Shown: in pieces, positions 27,201-34,950 of the stretch
How positions within the stretch are numbered: position 1 is the stretch's first letter
Layout of the letters: each line of letters starts with the position of its first letter
From: Micromonospora nigra
GTDB lineage: Bacteria > Actinomycetota > Actinomycetes > Mycobacteriales > Micromonosporaceae
NCBI RefSeq assembly: GCF_900091585.1
Contig: NZ_FMHT01000003.1
Location: 1,240,001-1,304,000, forward strand
Direction: 5' to 3'
Length of the DNA stretch: 64,000 nt
The notes under the pieces: model-generated
What the model was told of the DNA's origin: nothing
The model's database searches: none
Seen by the model: the letters and a program-made list of their open reading frames with translations, nothing else
Translations under genes and position numbers: made by a program

Positions 27201-28952
27201 CGGCCGGTGCCGCCCGACGAACCACGGTCGACACCGCCGGTCGAACCACGGCCGGTGCCGGAGGAAGCCGCGCCGGAGCCACTCGCGACGGCTGTCCCGG
27301 CAGCCGCCGCGTCCGCTCCACCGCAAGGCCCGGCCGACACTCCGCCGGGCGGTCCCACCGCCACCGACGCTTCCCCGGCGACCCCGCCCCCCGTCCCCGC
27401 ACCGCAGCCGGCCCGGCCGGTGTCGGCGCCACCTACCGCCGCGCCGCCCGTCCCGGCACCACCCGCACCACCCGCACCACCCGCGCCGCCCGTCCCGACA
27501 CCACCCGCGCCGCCCGTCCCGGCACCACCCGCGCCGCCCGTCCCGACACCACCCGTCTCAGCACCACCCGTCTCAGCACCACCCGCAACCCCCACCTCGG
27601 CACCACCTGTGGGGCCGGGACCGGGCGGGCGGTCCGACCTGACCCCGGGCCCGCAGGTGGATCCCGAGCAGGTGCTCGCCGGATATCCGTGGCGGTTGCA
27701 CCCGGAGAAGCTGCGCGAGCTGGTCGACGAGCCGGAGGACCTGCGATCGGTACGCCGCCGGCTCACCGAGAAGCTCGGTACGGCTCTCGACAACCGGTCC
27801 CGGGCCCGACTGCTCAGCCTGCGCTCGGTGGTCTCCCGCGTTCTCGACGACCTCGACGACGCGCTGTCCGACGGTCGGCTGGCGGTCACGTACGCCGAGG
27901 CGACCGGTGAGCTGCGTCGGACCGCCATCGCCCAGGCACGACTCGCCCACGTGCTCCAGTGGCGGGGCGAGTACGCCGAGGCGGACCGGCTCTACGCCGA
28001 GGCGAACTCACCCGAGCTGCCGGCCCGGCTCCGGGCGACCCTGCACGAGCACGCCGGCCGGTCCTGTTACGACCAGGGCCGGCTGATCGAGGCGTGCCAC
28101 CACTTCGAACGCGCGTTGGACCTGCGCGGGGTGCAGGACCGGGAGCTGACCGCACGCATCGAGGTGTCGCTGGACGCGATCGCCGCGCGGGCCGCCAGGG
28201 ACGGCTTCGGGCCGCCACCACGGACCCTGGCCGAGGTGCGGGACCTCGGCCGCGAACCGGTGTTGACGTTCGACGAGCGGCAGCGACGCTGGGGGTACGC
28301 CGACAGCGAGGGCGATCTGGTGCTCGACGGGTACGCCGAGGCCAGGCCGTTCCAGGAGGGGGTGGCGTGGGTACGGCGACCCGACCGGGCGACCTGGGAA
28401 CTCATCGACACCACCGGGTCGACGCTTCTCGGGCCGCACTTCCGGGCCGTCGGGTCCTTCTCCGACGGGTTGGCCTGGGTGTCGGTCGACGGCACGGGTG
28501 ACTGGTTCGCGATCGACCGGGCGGGTGAGGTGGTCGTCCCACCCGGTTTCGAGGACGTACGCCCCTTCCGCCGGGGCGTGGCGGCGGTGCGCCGGGGCGG
28601 CTGGGGTGCCGTCGACCGCACCGGCCGGCTGGTGGTGCCGACGCGCTACCACGGCATGACCACCCCGCTCGCGGACGGCCGGTACGTCGACGGTTTCACC
28701 GACGAGGGACTGGCGGTGGTGGACGCCGGTGGGCGGCGTGGCGTGGTGGACCGGACGGGACGGACGGTCGTGCCCGCGGCGCACCCGGTGCTGGTCATCC
28801 ACCCGGTGGCCTTCCTGGTCGGCGACGGGGCGGGACGCTGGGGTGCGCTCGACCGGCGCGGCGCCCCGCTGATCGAGGTGGCACACCGCAGCCCGGCCCG
28901 GTTGGTCGAGGAGATCGACCAGTTGCTCACCGACACCCGGCCGGTGCTCTGA
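24291..28952 (+). CDS. Giant disordered TPR/WG-repeat protein
   Basis: A 1553-residue protein with three parts. Residues 1 to about 1115 are low-complexity and probably disordered: first Arg/Asp/Gly-rich (RRDGTDARWERP), then Pro/Ala-rich with long PAPAPA and APPVPTPP tracts. Residues about 1124-1306 are helical with TPR-like repeats (AQARLAHVLQWRGEYAEADRLYAEA, SCYDQGRLIEACHHFERAL). Residues about 1330-1530 hold six WG-type repeats (WGYADSEGDLVL, WFAIDRAGEVVVP, WGAVDRTGRLVVP, WGALDRRGAPL). There is no signal peptide or membrane segment, so it is probably cytoplasmic. WG and TPR modules mediate protein contacts; no function is established. Codon use and GC content fit the neighbours. The ATG follows a GACAGGTCGCAGGG stretch. 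Confidence 0.85.
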   Translation: MSRGYADRWHDPAEPSWVAEPTSEWQPQFPGQRYPGDIGVQYLPPTGAPRGGSAIGRAEVPPLAPTRPDGTYLGRSWDEEPDHGYAAPGRRSWDDPEPHGWDHSGPTRHGTADARRRDGTGALPGGGRGPRRDGTDARWERPRARRDDVGGPRQPDSYDHTLYQRPHPDRPAPDGGFVGGDLHRPGDERRADRRTRSDQAWAADPTVDRRTGPDQAWAGDRQQPVAGQPRGRGEVTWSDYGHPERPAREQGRRPDRTEPERPGPTDWERRVEVTPVSPASHGEPDWLPEPGERTHRSSRYPRPAEGTQRRVPGDAERRPRYQWSDHPGGPRYDDEADRDAARAQHRAVPLAEPAYPDSYVDDDPPVPPVPRSHPDDRPRVDERRRTDRDEQWTNRDGAGDRPRREDPQPTTPVRGHLPWPAEGPLRPGYGPEPVGHAEPVGHADPGGSHRSARASAPPPLSHQGDIRPSGPQTPPQRPHLRVVRDPDEREREVPSSRQSVSPAPPEHPVSPASPPRRPAGPDRPVSPAAGYERPASPAPAYQRPEPPTADQRPESPAGHEHPTGAEAVPPVAAERPVSPAPAGERPHRPAPAPAPAPAPAPAPARERPAVASDTVVPAPTDRHPTRHPAQDRPAPPPPAQARPAPPVPTPHRPLPPSPEQPAPPSTSDPRPAPPGTSAPRPTPPSTAPRPTPPSTPGHDPSPPLVAPRPQDVPPPPAAGPTTRPDAPDTGPAPQSPAARLRMEFLPAPSGETPASRDRPSSEVPGPGQPRRYVPPPPTDPEPAPRAARPPSGGPAAWFQPARPPAPDGPVDGTGAVVDDAEPEAPIPPRPVRDVDLAPARPAPPASHEVAPVSAPPGRPDEPGPATADGTPDEPAAPSTADGTAPAATGPSDPAAPAVPAPTPPDTPDPVPPTVEPGSAVEQDPVAHRTDPAPTVEPAPASPPTPEDPALPGAVATHSAPPPGPTPSAPPRPVPPDEPRSTPPVEPRPVPEEAAPEPLATAVPAAAASAPPQGPADTPPGGPTATDASPATPPPVPAPQPARPVSAPPTAAPPVPAPPAPPAPPAPPVPTPPAPPVPAPPAPPVPTPPVSAPPVSAPPATPTSAPPVGPGPGGRSDLTPGPQVDPEQVLAGYPWRLHPEKLRELVDEPEDLRSVRRRLTEKLGTALDNRSRARLLSLRSVVSRVLDDLDDALSDGRLAVTYAEATGELRRTAIAQARLAHVLQWRGEYAEADRLYAEANSPELPARLRATLHEHAGRSCYDQGRLIEACHHFERALDLRGVQDRELTARIEVSLDAIAARAARDGFGPPPRTLAEVRDLGREPVLTFDERQRRWGYADSEGDLVLDGYAEARPFQEGVAWVRRPDRATWELIDTTGSTLLGPHFRAVGSFSDGLAWVSVDGTGDWFAIDRAGEVVVPPGFEDVRPFRRGVAAVRRGGWGAVDRTGRLVVPTRYHGMTTPLADGRYVDGFTDEGLAVVDAGGRRGVVDRTGRTVVPAAHPVLVIHPVAFLVGDGAGRWGALDRRGAPLIEVAHRSPARLVEEIDQLLTDTRPVL
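26055..26102. repeat. Hexanucleotide repeat (CCCGCA) x8
   Basis: Eight perfect tandem CCCGCA units inside the WG-repeat gene encode a Pro-Ala run. The unit length is a multiple of three, so copy changes would alter protein length without breaking the frame. Confidence 0.9.
27440..27596. repeat. Imperfect 24-bp repeats encoding APPVPTPP
   Basis: Repeated CACCCGCGCCGCCCGTCCCG-type units within the WG-repeat gene, plus a duplicated CCACCCGTCTCAGCA. They encode a proline-rich tract just before the helical domain. Confidence 0.8.
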
Positions 28953-28985
28953 CCGGGGACACCCGCCGGCCGCGACCTGCTCGCC

Positions 28986-29012
28986 GTGACCGCCCGACAA
29001 CCTGGCGGTCAC
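28986..29012. terminator. Hairpin between convergent genes
   Basis: A perfect nine-bp stem (GTGACCGCC with GGCGGTCAC) around a nine-base loop, between the WG-repeat gene and the convergent lipoprotein gene. Confidence 0.55.
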
Positions 29013-29033
29013 CGTGGCAGGTGCCGCCGTCGG

Positions 29034-30626
29034 TCAACTCGGCGCGGGTCCGCAGGTTCTGACGTCGGGGACGACCTCCTCGTTGGCGTACACCTTCGCC
29101 TTCGCGTGGATCCCACCCGTGGTCTTGATCGGTGGCAGGCTGAACAGGCTGAGGAAGCGGTTGATCGCGTTGGCCACCGGTTGCAGGATGGAGTAGCCGA
29201 TCCCGAACGTCGCCGTCACGCCGAGGCCGACTCCCCGGCAGAGCGCGTAGGGGGCGCCGAGGGCCGAGCCCATCGTCATGCCGTAGCGGGTGGCGAGTTC
29301 GAAGTAGACACCGGCGGTCAGGACCAGGGCGTTGAATCCCACGGTGAACCGCACGCGGTGTTCGAGCACCATCCCCATGACCCCGACCGGCACCCCGGTC
29401 AGCGAGTTGAGCAGGCTCTTCTTCCGGGCGAAGTTCATCCGCACCTGAGGGCCGAACGAGCCGTCCGCGTACCCGTAGCCGAGGCTGGAGGCGAGGGAGA
29501 ACTCGCCTGACCCCTTGACGGTGCCGAGGGTGGCGCCGAACGCCGACGCTATCCGCAACGACTGGCCGATGGTGAACGTGAGCGGCACGCCGAACACCTG
29601 GGCGATGGGGAAGGAGAAGTCGGCCCCGATCGGAAACTCGGCCCTGATGTTCCTGCCGCTCTCCGTGCCGGCCTCGACGTCGACCCGGATCCCGAAGCCG
29701 CCGCTGATCTCCAGTTCGGCGCGGGTCACCGAGCCGCCCCGGATCGCCAGGTGGAAGTCCGCCGAGGGCTTGCGGAAGCTCAGGGTCACGGTGCCGTTGA
29801 GCCGGGTGCCGGCCTCGGCGTACCGGAAGTGGGCGCCGACCCCGTCGGTGCAGCAGGAGGCGAACACCGAGTAGGCGCCCGCCCTGGTGCCGATCCCGCC
29901 GCCACCCCGTCTCGGCGGCGGACGGTCCGGCCGGTCGGACGCCACCGGAGGCCCCGCCGGTATCGCGCGCCCGCCGTCACCGACGCCACCGGCCGGTACG
30001 CCGACGGGTGGTGCCGGCAGGGCGATGCCGGCCGCCGACCGGGGGCCGGGTCGACCGGACCGGTCGCCGTGCTCGGCAACCGGAACCGGGCGGCTGCGGC
30101 CGAACCGGCCGGATGGGAGGGGCCCACCGCCGCCGGTGCCCCCGTCGTCCGGGTCGGCCCAGAACGGCTCTCCGGCCGGGTAGACGACCGGGGTGTCGAG
30201 GGTCAGTCCCTGCCGGTCGAAGGTTCCGTCCCTGATCACCTCGGTCACGTCGACCGGCCCGACCGTCACCACCAGGTCCCGGTCGTCCCGGCGCACGTCG
30301 AGCACCCGACCGACGCTGCGGCCCGTGACGAACATGACCCGCCCCGGAGCGAGTTCGTCGGCGCGGGCGGCCCGGGGGTCGATGCGCCAGGTCAGTCCGT
30401 CGGCGGTGACCGACCTGATCGACTCGCCGCCCCCGGCGACGACGACCACGTCAGGTTGCAGGGTCACCTCGGGGGAGGCCAGCGGTGCCAGCCCGTGTCG
30501 CAGCGCGGCGTCGCTCCACGGATCCTGCCCGCCACCCCCGGCCGGGGACCCGGAGCCGCATCCCGTCGCCAGCAGCAGCGCCACGACGACGAACGCGCCG
30601 GGTCGGGTCCAGGTTAGGGTTCGCAC
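29034..30626 (-). CDS. Large lipoprotein with beta-rich C-terminal domain, family unknown
   Basis: A 530-residue protein beginning VRTLTWTRPGAF, with a hydrophobic core and the lipobox-like LLLATGC (Cys about 23), so probably lipid-anchored outside the membrane. GAGGTGG precedes the GTG. An N-terminal module (RVMFVTGRSVGRVLDV, VGPVDVTEVIRDGTF) is followed by a Gly/Pro/Arg linker (about 175-265) and a domain of about 260 residues made of alternating hydrophobic strands (FHLAIRGGSVTRAELEISGG, VRFTVGFNALVLTAGVYFELA) ending in a cysteine-containing tail. I do not recognise the family. It is the last gene of a lipoprotein cluster divergent from a TetR gene; a 65-base spacer separates it from the preceding lipoprotein. 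Confidence 0.75.
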   Translation of the reverse strand: MRTLTWTRPGAFVVVALLLATGCGSGSPAGGGGQDPWSDAALRHGLAPLASPEVTLQPDVVVVAGGGESIRSVTADGLTWRIDPRAARADELAPGRVMFVTGRSVGRVLDVRRDDRDLVVTVGPVDVTEVIRDGTFDRQGLTLDTPVVYPAGEPFWADPDDGGTGGGGPLPSGRFGRSRPVPVAEHGDRSGRPGPRSAAGIALPAPPVGVPAGGVGDGGRAIPAGPPVASDRPDRPPPRRGGGGIGTRAGAYSVFASCCTDGVGAHFRYAEAGTRLNGTVTLSFRKPSADFHLAIRGGSVTRAELEISGGFGIRVDVEAGTESGRNIRAEFPIGADFSFPIAQVFGVPLTFTIGQSLRIASAFGATLGTVKGSGEFSLASSLGYGYADGSFGPQVRMNFARKKSLLNSLTGVPVGVMGMVLEHRVRFTVGFNALVLTAGVYFELATRYGMTMGSALGAPYALCRGVGLGVTATFGIGYSILQPVANAINRFLSLFSLPPIKTTGGIHAKAKVYANEEVVPDVRTCGPAPS

Positions 30627-30691
30627 GACGTTCCACCTCACGGTCGGACGGGATCGGACGGGTCGGTGCCGCACCGGTGGGTCGGGGGCGT

Positions 30692-31207
30692 TCAGCCGTC
30701 GATGGCGTCGAGCAGGCGGCGCAGGACCTGGTCGTAGCCGGCCGGGTCGAGCCGGGTGAAGCTGCTCATGGTGAGGGTGTACGCCCCGGTCCCGTCGACC
30801 AGCACGGCCTCGCCCTCGATGTCCTTCACGGCGACGTACGCCATGTCGCCCTGGTCGAGGTCGTCGACCCGGTCGTACCGTTTGCCGGCCTGCTCCCGCT
30901 GGTAGGCGAAGGTGCCGTTGCCGGCGATGGTGGACGCGGTGGTGACGGTGAGGCTGGCGACGCCGGCACCGTCGGTGAACAGGCAGCGTCCCTCGTCGAC
31001 CATCGGCTGCCCGACGAGCGTCGACACCTGCTCGGCGGTGAACGGGCAGGGCGGCGGCCCGGCGGCGACCGCATCGGACTGCGTCTCCGTCTCCGCCCGG
31101 TCGGGCGCCGGTGCCGTCCCGGAGGACCCGCAGCCGGTCACCCCGAGCAGGGCGACGACAGCGGGTACGAGCAGGCGACGGATCACCGGGTGACGTGGTT
31201 GTCGCAT
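30692..31207 (-). CDS. Lipoprotein, DUF3558-like
   Basis: A 171-residue putative lipoprotein (signal RRLLVPAVVALLGVTGC, Cys about 26). The mature part has a cysteine pair in PPCPFTAEQVSTLVGQPM and GRCLFTDGAGVASLTVT, like the CxLLT...C layout of actinobacterial DUF3558 lipoproteins. GAGAGGA lies about seven bases before the ATG, and the ATG lies only 11 bases past the stop of the preceding lipoprotein gene, so they are cotranscribed. Function unknown. Confidence 0.78.
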   Translation of the reverse strand: MRQPRHPVIRRLLVPAVVALLGVTGCGSSGTAPAPDRAETETQSDAVAAGPPPCPFTAEQVSTLVGQPMVDEGRCLFTDGAGVASLTVTTASTIAGNGTFAYQREQAGKRYDRVDDLDQGDMAYVAVKDIEGEAVLVDGTGAYTLTMSSFTRLDPAGYDQVLRRLLDAIDG

Positions 31208-31218
31208 GACGGTTCCTC

Positions 31219-31779
31219 TCAGATGCGGGTGGCCACGGTGCGGGCCGCCTCGGCGAGCGGTTCGGCGTTCTCGGCGGGGTCGACGAGGCGCACCAGGCGC
31301 ACGGACACCCAGAGGTCCCCCCGGCGGACGAAGATCTCGGACTCGTCGGCAAGGCACTCGTCGCCGATGCCGGGAAGGGTCCGCAGCTCGTGGCCGAGGC
31401 TGCGCTGGATGTCGAGGTACTTCTTGGCGCCGTCACCGACGAAGACCTCGACCTGCGCCGTCGGGCCGGTCACCGGCCCGGTGCGGGTGCAGGTCAGCCC
31501 GGCGGGGACCGGATCCTGCAGCGGGGTGCCGGCCAGCCGCTCGGCCTCCTCGTCGGTCAGCAGCATGCAGGGGTCCACCGTCACCGGGGCTGCCGTCGCC
31601 GGGTCCACCGCCGTCGGGGTGTCCGCCGGGACGGTGGGTGCCGTCAGCGGGGCGTCCGACCCGGACGGGGTGGCGGCGACCGGGGCGTCGGCGGGTGTCG
31701 AGCAGCCGGTCAGCGCGATGACCACCGCAGCGGCCAGACCGGCCACGGGCAGACGCAGCGGGACGGGAGGGGTGGTCAC
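31219..31779 (-). CDS. DUF3558-type lipoprotein
   Basis: A 186-residue lipoprotein: signal peptide ending in VIALTGC (Cys about 26), a Thr/Pro/Ala linker of about 45 residues, then a domain with DPCMLLTDEEAERLAGTPL and a second cysteine in AGLTCTRTG, the DUF3558 pattern. AGGAGG lies eight bases before the GTG at 31779, which rules out the longer in-frame extension. It is the first gene of the lipoprotein cluster and faces the TetR gene across an AT-rich spacer. Confidence 0.82.
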   Translation of the reverse strand: MTTPPVPLRLPVAGLAAAVVIALTGCSTPADAPVAATPSGSDAPLTAPTVPADTPTAVDPATAAPVTVDPCMLLTDEEAERLAGTPLQDPVPAGLTCTRTGPVTGPTAQVEVFVGDGAKKYLDIQRSLGHELRTLPGIGDECLADESEIFVRRGDLWVSVRLVRLVDPAENAEPLAEAARTVATRI

Positions 31780-31854
31780 GGGCCTGCCTCCTGGTCGGGT
31801 TCGGGGTGCGCGGCCATCTTCGAGAGACAAGGGATCTTGAATAGCCGAGCGTAC

Positions 31855-31887
31855 TTTCGATAGCTGACAAACTTTTCGATAGTCAGC
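31855..31887. promoter_or_regulatory. Candidate TetR operator in AT-rich divergent spacer
   Basis: TTTCGATAG occurs at 31855-31863 and again at 31874-31882, 19 bases apart, and GCTGAC (31863-31868) forms an inverted repeat with GTCAGC (31882-31887). The spacer 31836-31910 is strikingly AT-rich for this genome. It lies between the divergent lipoprotein and TetR genes. Confidence 0.55.
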
Positions 31888-31922
31888 GTTATATCCATTG
31901 TGCTGCTAGTATGGGCAGCGCC

Positions 31923-32582
31923 ATGGCCGACGTCAAGGACACAAAGCCGACCCGGCGTTACCACTCCCCCGTGCGGGAGGAGAACGCCCGCCGCACCCGG
32001 CGTGCGGTGGTGGCCGCCGCGACCGAACTCTTCGTCGCCCGGGGGTACACCGCCACGTCGCTGGCCGACGTCGCCGCCGCCGCGGGGGTGGCCCGCCCCA
32101 CCGTGGCCGCCGCCTTCGGCTCCAAGCCGGCACTGCTGCGGCAGGTGCTCGACGAGGCACTGGCCGGCGACGACGCTCCGGTGCCGGTGGCCCAACGCCC
32201 CTGGTACAAGCCCGTGTGGGACGCCGACACCCAGCCGGCGGTCCTCGACGCGTACGCCGGGGTGTGCACGCTGATCGGCGGCCGGACGGCGGCGATCTTC
32301 GAGACGGTGCGCCGGGCGGCGGACACCGCCGAGGAGGTGGCCGAGGTCTGGGAGACCCTGCTGCGCAACCGCCGGATCGGCGCGCGCAGCGTGGTCGAGC
32401 GACTGCGCTCGCTGGGCGGCCCCCTGCGTCAGGGTGCGGACGCGGAGCGGGCGGCCGACGTGGTGTGGTTCTTCAACGATCCGGCGCACTACGCCGCGCT
32501 GGTGCAGCGGGCCGGCTGGTCGCCGGACGAGTTCCGGGGGTGGCTCGCCGCCCGGATGCGCGACGCCCTGCTGCCCGACTGA
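31923..32582 (+). CDS. TetR-family transcriptional regulator
   Basis: A 219-residue regulator with a clear N-terminal helix-turn-helix (RRTRRAVVAAATELFVARG, then TATSLADVAAAAGVARPTV and AFGSKPALLRQVLDEAL). The C-terminal ligand-binding domain is divergent, so the ligand cannot be guessed. Two ATG starts are possible, 31911 and 31923; the latter is preferred because a -10-like TAGTAT overlaps the former. It is divergent from the three lipoprotein genes and probably represses itself and them through the repeats in the spacer (inference). Confidence 0.88.
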   Translation: MADVKDTKPTRRYHSPVREENARRTRRAVVAAATELFVARGYTATSLADVAAAAGVARPTVAAAFGSKPALLRQVLDEALAGDDAPVPVAQRPWYKPVWDADTQPAVLDAYAGVCTLIGGRTAAIFETVRRAADTAEEVAEVWETLLRNRRIGARSVVERLRSLGGPLRQGADAERAADVVWFFNDPAHYAALVQRAGWSPDEFRGWLAARMRDALLPD

Positions 32583-32673
32583 TCCACCCGACCTGAGCCG
32601 CCCGCCGACGACTCCCCGGCGACCCGCCCGGAGTGCCGCGGGCACACCGGATGTGGGACGGGCCGGTCCGCAC

Positions 32674-32679
32674 TAGGGT
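32674..32679 (+). promoter_or_regulatory. -10 hexamer TAGGGT next to the aldo/keto reductase start
   Basis: TAGGGT ends six bases before the ATG at 32686, leaving essentially no leader. Confidence 0.45.
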
Positions 32680-32685
32680 CGGAGC

Positions 32686-33684
32686 ATGGAATTCCGACAC
32701 CTGGGCCGCTCCGGCCTGATGGTCAGCGAGATCTCGTACGGCAACTGGATCACCCACGGCTCGCAGGTGGCGGAGGACGCCGCGTTCGCGTGCGTCCGGG
32801 CCGCCCTGGACGCCGGCATCACCACCTTCGACACCGCAGACGTGTACGCCGGAACCCGCGCCGAGGACGTGCTCGGCCGGGCGCTGCGGGACGAGCGGCG
32901 CGAGGGCCTTGAGATCTTCACGAAGGTCTACTGGCCGACAGGTCCCGGCCGCAACGACCGCGGCCTGTCCCGCAAGCACATCATGGAGTCGATCGACGGC
33001 TCGTTGCGCCGGCTGCGAACCGACTACGTGGACCTCTACCAGGCCCACCGGTACGACTACAGCACCCCGCTGGAGGAGACGATGGAGGCGTTCGCCGACG
33101 TCGTGCACTCCGGCAAGGCCCACTACATCGGTGTCTCCGAGTGGAAGGCGTCGCAGCTCCGCGAGGCCCACCGGCTGGCCCGGGAGCTGCGCATCCCCCT
33201 GGTGTCCAACCAGCCGCAGTACTCGATGCTGTGGCGGGTCATCGAGACCGAGGTGGTGCCCACCAGCGAGGAACTGGGCGTCGGGCAGATCGTCTGGTCG
33301 CCGATGGCACAGGGCGTATTGTCCGGCAAGTACCTGCCCGGCCAGCCCCCGCCGGCGGGTTCCCGGGCCACCGACGAGAAGTCCGGCGCGGGCTTCATCG
33401 CCAAGTGGCTGACCGACGACGTGCTGGTTCGGGTGCAGCAGCTCAAGCCGCTGGCCGAGCAGGCAGGGCTGAGCATGGCGCAGCTCGCCCTGGCCTGGGT
33501 GCTGCAGAACCCCAACGTCTCGTCGGCGATCGTCGGGGCGTCCCGCCCCGAGCAGGTGCACGACAACGTCAAGGCCGCCGGCGTCAAGCTCGACGCCGAC
33601 CTGCTCAAGGCCATCGACGAGATCGTGGAGCCGGTCACCGAACGCGACCCGGCCCGCACCGAGTCCCCCGCCGAACGGCCGTGA
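32686..33684 (+). CDS. Aldo/keto reductase
   Basis: A 332-residue NADPH-dependent TIM-barrel oxidoreductase similar to the YghZ and potassium-channel-beta-subunit group. The catalytic tetrad is visible: Asp and Tyr in FDTADVYAG, Lys in EIFTKVYW, His in LYQAHRYDY. The C-terminal nucleotide-binding stretch SSAIVGASRPEQVHDN is intact. It ends with a disordered tail rich in Pro and Glu. Substrate unknown. It is transcribed alone, after the TetR gene. Confidence 0.9.
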   Translation: MEFRHLGRSGLMVSEISYGNWITHGSQVAEDAAFACVRAALDAGITTFDTADVYAGTRAEDVLGRALRDERREGLEIFTKVYWPTGPGRNDRGLSRKHIMESIDGSLRRLRTDYVDLYQAHRYDYSTPLEETMEAFADVVHSGKAHYIGVSEWKASQLREAHRLARELRIPLVSNQPQYSMLWRVIETEVVPTSEELGVGQIVWSPMAQGVLSGKYLPGQPPPAGSRATDEKSGAGFIAKWLTDDVLVRVQQLKPLAEQAGLSMAQLALAWVLQNPNVSSAIVGASRPEQVHDNVKAAGVKLDADLLKAIDEIVEPVTERDPARTESPAERP

Positions 33685-33720
33685 CGCCCGGTCCGGCCGG
33701 CGCGGACGCGTCGGCCGGGC

Positions 33721-34524
33721 TCAGGGCCGCCAGATACGGATCAGGTCGAGTCCCAGCGCGTACAGGCCGGAGGGCAGTCCGAGCAGGTCGGCGACGGCGA
33801 AGACCCCGCCGAAGAACCGTTCGCCGATGGCCGGGTTCCACAGCAGCGCGAACAGCAGGATGAAGCCGTACGGGGCGAACAGGTCGTACATCCGGCGGTA
33901 CGGGGGGCTCAGCCACGGCTGGAGCATGTTGCCACCGTCCAGGCCCGGCACCGGCAGCAGGTTCAGCACGCTGGCGGTGAGTTGGAGGAAGGCCAGCAGC
34001 GCCCACCCGGCCCAGAACTCCAGCGTCCCGCCGCCGGGGGCGACGAGCCGCAGCACCGCCACCAGCACGAGGGTGAACAGCACATTGGTGGCCGGGCCGG
34101 CCAGGCTGACCAGGGTGTGCCGCAGGCGCCCCGGTATCGCGTGCCGGTCCACCCAGACCGCCCCACCGGGCAGGCCGATGCCGCCCAGCAGCACCACCAC
34201 CACGGGCAGCACCACCGACAGCAGCGGGTGGCTGTACTTCAACGGGTTCAGCGTGAGATAGCCGCGGTGGGCGACGCTGCGGTCGCCGGCCCGGAAGGCG
34301 ACCACCGCGTGGGCGTACTCGTGCAGGCAGAGCGAGACCAGCCAGCCGGTGACGACGAAGCCGAACACGGCCAGCCGTACGTTGCCGGCTCCCTGCCAGG
34401 CCAGCACGCCGCAGGTGACGAAGAGCGCGACCAGGCCGAGGAACACCGGGCTGGGCCGCAGCGCCGCCCGGGGGACGCCGAGCACCAGTGGCTCGCCGTC
34501 CCCCGGCCGGTCGTACGCCGTCAC
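33721..34524 (-). CDS. Site-2-protease-like M50 membrane metalloprotease
   Basis: A 267-residue polytopic membrane protein with the zinc motif HEYAH (68-72) in a membrane helix and the second motif LNLLPVPGLDGG, whose Asp is the third ligand. Such proteases cut membrane-embedded substrates, for example anti-sigma factors. No PDZ domain is present. The GTG at 34524 overlaps the stop codon of the upstream 66-residue gene (GTGA), so the two are coupled; I see no anti-sigma or sigma gene nearby. Confidence 0.9.
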   Translation of the reverse strand: MTAYDRPGDGEPLVLGVPRAALRPSPVFLGLVALFVTCGVLAWQGAGNVRLAVFGFVVTGWLVSLCLHEYAHAVVAFRAGDRSVAHRGYLTLNPLKYSHPLLSVVLPVVVVLLGGIGLPGGAVWVDRHAIPGRLRHTLVSLAGPATNVLFTLVLVAVLRLVAPGGGTLEFWAGWALLAFLQLTASVLNLLPVPGLDGGNMLQPWLSPPYRRMYDLFAPYGFILLFALLWNPAIGERFFGGVFAVADLLGLPSGLYALGLDLIRIWRP

Positions 34525-34721
34525 TCCGCCGCGGGTTGCAGGCTCATCCGGTAGTCCACCCGGTCGTCCTCGACGAGCGCGACCGAGGTGACGCCGGACG
34601 CCGCGAGTTCCCGCCAGGTCTGGCCGATCCAGGACTCGGCGTCCGCCTGGCTGCTGAACGACTCGGCCGGCCCCTCGACCGGCTCGCCGTCCACACCCTC
34701 GTACCGCCAGCTCCACGCCAT
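34521..34721 (-). CDS. Small conserved hypothetical protein
   Basis: A 66-residue acidic protein (MAWSWRYEGVDG, FSSQADAESWIGQTWREL) with a small alpha/beta appearance. GAGGGGAG lies eight bases before the ATG. It overlaps the M50 protease gene. The sequence style is like small actinobacterial conserved hypotheticals, but I cannot assign a function. Confidence 0.72.
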   Translation of the reverse strand: MAWSWRYEGVDGEPVEGPAESFSSQADAESWIGQTWRELAASGVTSVALVEDDRVDYRMSLQPAAE

Positions 34722-34796
34722 GTGCGCGTCTCCCCTCGCCGCTGATGCCCTGTCGGACGGACCCCGACAGCGTAGTCGGCCCCGACGGCGACGGCC

Positions 34797-34872
34797 GGTC
34801 CGCGCCGACGGCAACCGGCCGTGGTCCGCACCGGCGGGGGTCCGGTCCGCGCCGGCGGGGACCGGCCGTGGT
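34797..34872. repeat. Imperfect 29-bp direct repeat in divergent spacer
   Basis: Copies at 34797-34825 and 34844-34872, each GGTCCGCGCCG(A/G)CGG and then ACCGGCCGTGGT. They fill the 229-base spacer between two divergent small genes; I see no other element there. Confidence 0.7.
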
Positions 34873-34950
34873 TCCCCGGCGCGTGGCGGGGTAACCCGGA
34901 TATGTCGGTGGCGGGGCGAACCCGCCCGTTCCGAGGACGAGGGAGGCACG

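Noticed and set aside
25303..27910. Very long overlapping open frames (780-1100 residues) on both strands of the WG-repeat gene
   Set aside because: They arise from extreme GC content over a Pro/Arg-rich coding sequence; their proteins are Arg/Pro/His or Gly/Arg-rich with no domain, whereas the chosen frame contains TPR and WG repeats.
30627..31436. In-frame N-terminal extension of the large lipoprotein to about 800 residues
   Set aside because: The extension runs through the next lipoprotein genes in another frame and lacks a family match; a lipoprotein signal starts at GTG 30626.
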